Source: Actinomycetota bacterium
GTDB taxonomy: Bacteria; Actinomycetota; Thermoleophilia; Solirubrobacterales; Solirubrobacteraceae
Reading direction: 5' to 3'
DNA length: 6,721 bases
Assembly: GCA_019348575.1 (NCBI GenBank)
Contig: JAHWJE010000089.1
Location: 1-6,721, forward strand
The notes below the pieces were generated by a model. That model was not told where the DNA came from. It was given only the letters and a program-made list of their open reading frames with translations, and did not search any database. Each line of letters begins with the position of its first letter. Positions within the stretch are counted from its first letter, which is position 1. Positions 5,753-6,721 of the stretch are shown here, piece after piece. Made by a program: the position numbers and the translations under genes.

Positions 5753-5758
5753 TAGCCT
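5753..5758 (+). promoter_or_regulatory. -10 box TAGCCT for xthA
   Basis: TAGCCT ends 12 nt before the GTG at 5771, which would leave a leader of only a few bases. The same hexamer stands before the dienelactone hydrolase gene. No Shine-Dalgarno is seen. Confidence 0.4.
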
Positions 5759-5770
5759 TCGGCGCGCCCC

Positions 5771-6562
5771 GTGAAGCTCGTCACCTGGAACGTCAACTCG
5801 CTGAAGGTCCGCCTGCCACGCGTGCTCGAGTTCTGCGAGGAGCACACGCCCGACGTCGTCTGCATGCAGGAGACCAAATGCGAGGACGAGGCCTTCCCGG
5901 TGGACGAGCTGGCCGCGGCGGGATACCACGCGGTGCACCACTCGGCCGGGCGCTGGGCGGGGGTGGCGATCGTCGCGCGCGACGGGCTCTCGCTCGAGGA
6001 CCTGGCGACCGGCCTGCCCGGCGAGCTGCGCGACGACGAGGCGCGCTGGATCGAGGCGACCGTCGGCGGGCTGCGCGTCGTCAGCACGTACGTGCCCAAC
6101 GGCCGCGCGGTCGGCTCGCCGACGTTCGAGGAGAAGCTCGCGTTCCTCGACGCCGCCGCGGCGCGCGTGGCGGCCCTGCGGGCGCAGGGCACGCCGCTGG
6201 CCGTCGTCGGCGACTTCAACGTCGCTCCGGCCGACCTCGACGTCTATGACCCCGCGGCGTTCGTCGGCTCGACGCACGTGACCGGCGAGGAGCGCGGCCG
6301 CGTCGAGGCGATCCTCGCGGCGGGCGAGCTCGTCGACGCCTTCCGCCACCTGCATCCCGAAGAGGTCGGCTACACGTGGTGGGACTACCGCCAGGGGCAC
6401 TTCCACCGCAAGATGGGCCTGCGGATCGACCTCGTGCTCGTCTCGCGCACGCTCGCCGGCGCGCTCGAGCACGTCGGGATCGAGCGCAACTACCGCAAGG
6501 GGTCCAAGCCGTCGGACCACGCGCCGCTGGTCGCTCAGCTGAGCGCCGACACCCGCACGTAG
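5771..6562 (+). CDS. xthA: exodeoxyribonuclease III (AP endonuclease, EEP family)
   Basis: This 263-residue enzyme cuts DNA 5' to abasic sites and removes 3' blocking groups in base excision repair, and also acts as a 3'-5' exonuclease. All family motifs are intact: TWNVNSLKVR (5-14, Asn7), QETK (33-36, metal-binding Glu34), STYVPNG (105-111, Tyr107), GDFNVAP (147-153, Asp148/Asn150), RIDLVLVS (218-225, Asp220) and the C-terminal PSDHAPL (247-253, Asp249/His250). FHRKMGLRID (211-220) also fits bacterial ExoIII. Length is normal. The GTG at 5771 is chosen because ExoIII proteins begin M-K-L/I-x-T/S-W-N; there is no earlier plausible start and no Shine-Dalgarno. It sits 44 bp after the crotonase and 20 bp before the dienelactone hydrolase gene. 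Each gene has its own -10 box, so co-transcription is possible but not required. Confidence 0.95.
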   Translation: MKLVTWNVNSLKVRLPRVLEFCEEHTPDVVCMQETKCEDEAFPVDELAAAGYHAVHHSAGRWAGVAIVARDGLSLEDLATGLPGELRDDEARWIEATVGGLRVVSTYVPNGRAVGSPTFEEKLAFLDAAAARVAALRAQGTPLAVVGDFNVAPADLDVYDPAAFVGSTHVTGEERGRVEAILAAGELVDAFRHLHPEEVGYTWWDYRQGHFHRKMGLRIDLVLVSRTLAGALEHVGIERNYRKGSKPSDHAPLVAQLSADTRT

Positions 6563-6567
6563 TCGAC

Positions 6568-6573
6568 TAGCCT
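6568..6573 (+). promoter_or_regulatory. -10 box TAGCCT for the dienelactone hydrolase gene
   Basis: TAGCCT ends 9 nt before the ATG at 6583. It is framed by a short inverted repeat, GTCGA (6562-6566) and TCGAC (6573-6577), which overlaps the xthA stop codon and could be a small operator or chance. Confidence 0.4.
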
Positions 6574-6582
6574 CGACAAGAG

Positions 6583-6721
6583 ATGACGCCGATCAGCGCC
6601 CGCAGCGAGCGGATCACCATCGCGCAGGGCGAGCTCGCGGCGCACGTCGCGCTCCCGGCGTCGGGCAGCGGCCCGGGAATGCTGCTGCTACACGAGATCT
6701 TCGGGGTCAACGTCTACGTCC
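6583..6721 (+). CDS. dienelactone hydrolase family protein, N-terminal part only
   Basis: Only the first 46 codons lie in the window; the gene runs off the right edge. The start MTPISARSERITIAQGE is followed by a strand (LAAHVALPAS, 18-27) and then PGMLLLHEIFGVN (31-43). This is the characteristic first core strand and loop of the DLH family of alpha/beta hydrolases, where HEIFG supplies the Glu (here Glu38, equivalent to Glu36 of the Pseudomonas enzyme) that contacts the nucleophile Cys. The catalytic Cys, Asp and His are beyond the edge, so activity cannot be judged. Family members hydrolyse dienelactones or other carboxylic esters in the cytoplasm. The ATG follows a -10 box by 9 nt without a clear Shine-Dalgarno, like its neighbours. 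Confidence 0.82.
   Translation, partial: MTPISARSERITIAQGELAAHVALPASGSGPGMLLLHEIFGVNVYV

Noticed and set aside
1..6721. CRISPR array, insertion sequence, phage or defence genes
   Set aside because: No regularly spaced repeats, terminal inverted repeats, transposase or integrase motifs were seen; all identified genes are ordinary metabolic, transport or repair genes.

Overview
The base composition is very GC-rich, with almost every third codon position G or C. Together with a free-standing 70-residue biotin carrier like mycobacterial TB7.3 and -10-like boxes lying directly on start codons, this suggests a high-GC actinobacterium. A Thermoleophilia/Solirubrobacterales-type genome is a plausible guess, but nothing here proves it. 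The window looks like ordinary chromosome: no rRNA, tRNA, CRISPR array, insertion sequence, phage gene or integrase was found. Seven genes are complete and one is cut by the right edge.

Layout. Bases 1-207 hold no gene I can defend; a 12-bp perfect palindrome lies about 40 bp before the first gene. At 208-1500 (+) is an MFS_3-type (EntS-like) exporter. It converges with a minus-strand block that reads right to left as a family 2 glycosyltransferase (3915-4598), glycerol kinase glpK (2336-3823) and a PlsC-type acyltransferase (1523-2326). Across a 57-bp divergent promoter region a plus-strand block starts: a small biotin/lipoyl carrier protein (4656-4868), a crotonase-family enzyme with methylmalonyl-CoA-decarboxylase-like features (4941-5726), exonuclease III (5771-6562) and the first 46 codons of a dienelactone hydrolase family gene (6583 to the edge).

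How they may work together. GlpK makes glycerol-3-phosphate and a PlsC enzyme acylates glycerol-phosphate lipids, so the minus block could link glycerol uptake to phospholipid synthesis; the glycosyltransferase could decorate a lipid, though its substrate is unknown. On the plus side, a biotin carrier next to a crotonase with a decarboxylase-type active site hints at acyl-CoA carboxylation/decarboxylation, but no carboxylase subunits are present. XthA is a DNA repair enzyme with no obvious link to its neighbours.

The clearest cross-gene signal is regulatory. Five of the eight starts (plsC, glpK, crotonase, xthA, dienelactone hydrolase) have a TANNNT hexamer ending 6-12 nt before the start codon and no Shine-Dalgarno sequence, as expected for leaderless or nearly leaderless mRNAs. 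Only the biotin carrier has a strong Shine-Dalgarno. I found no convincing new biological system in this window.
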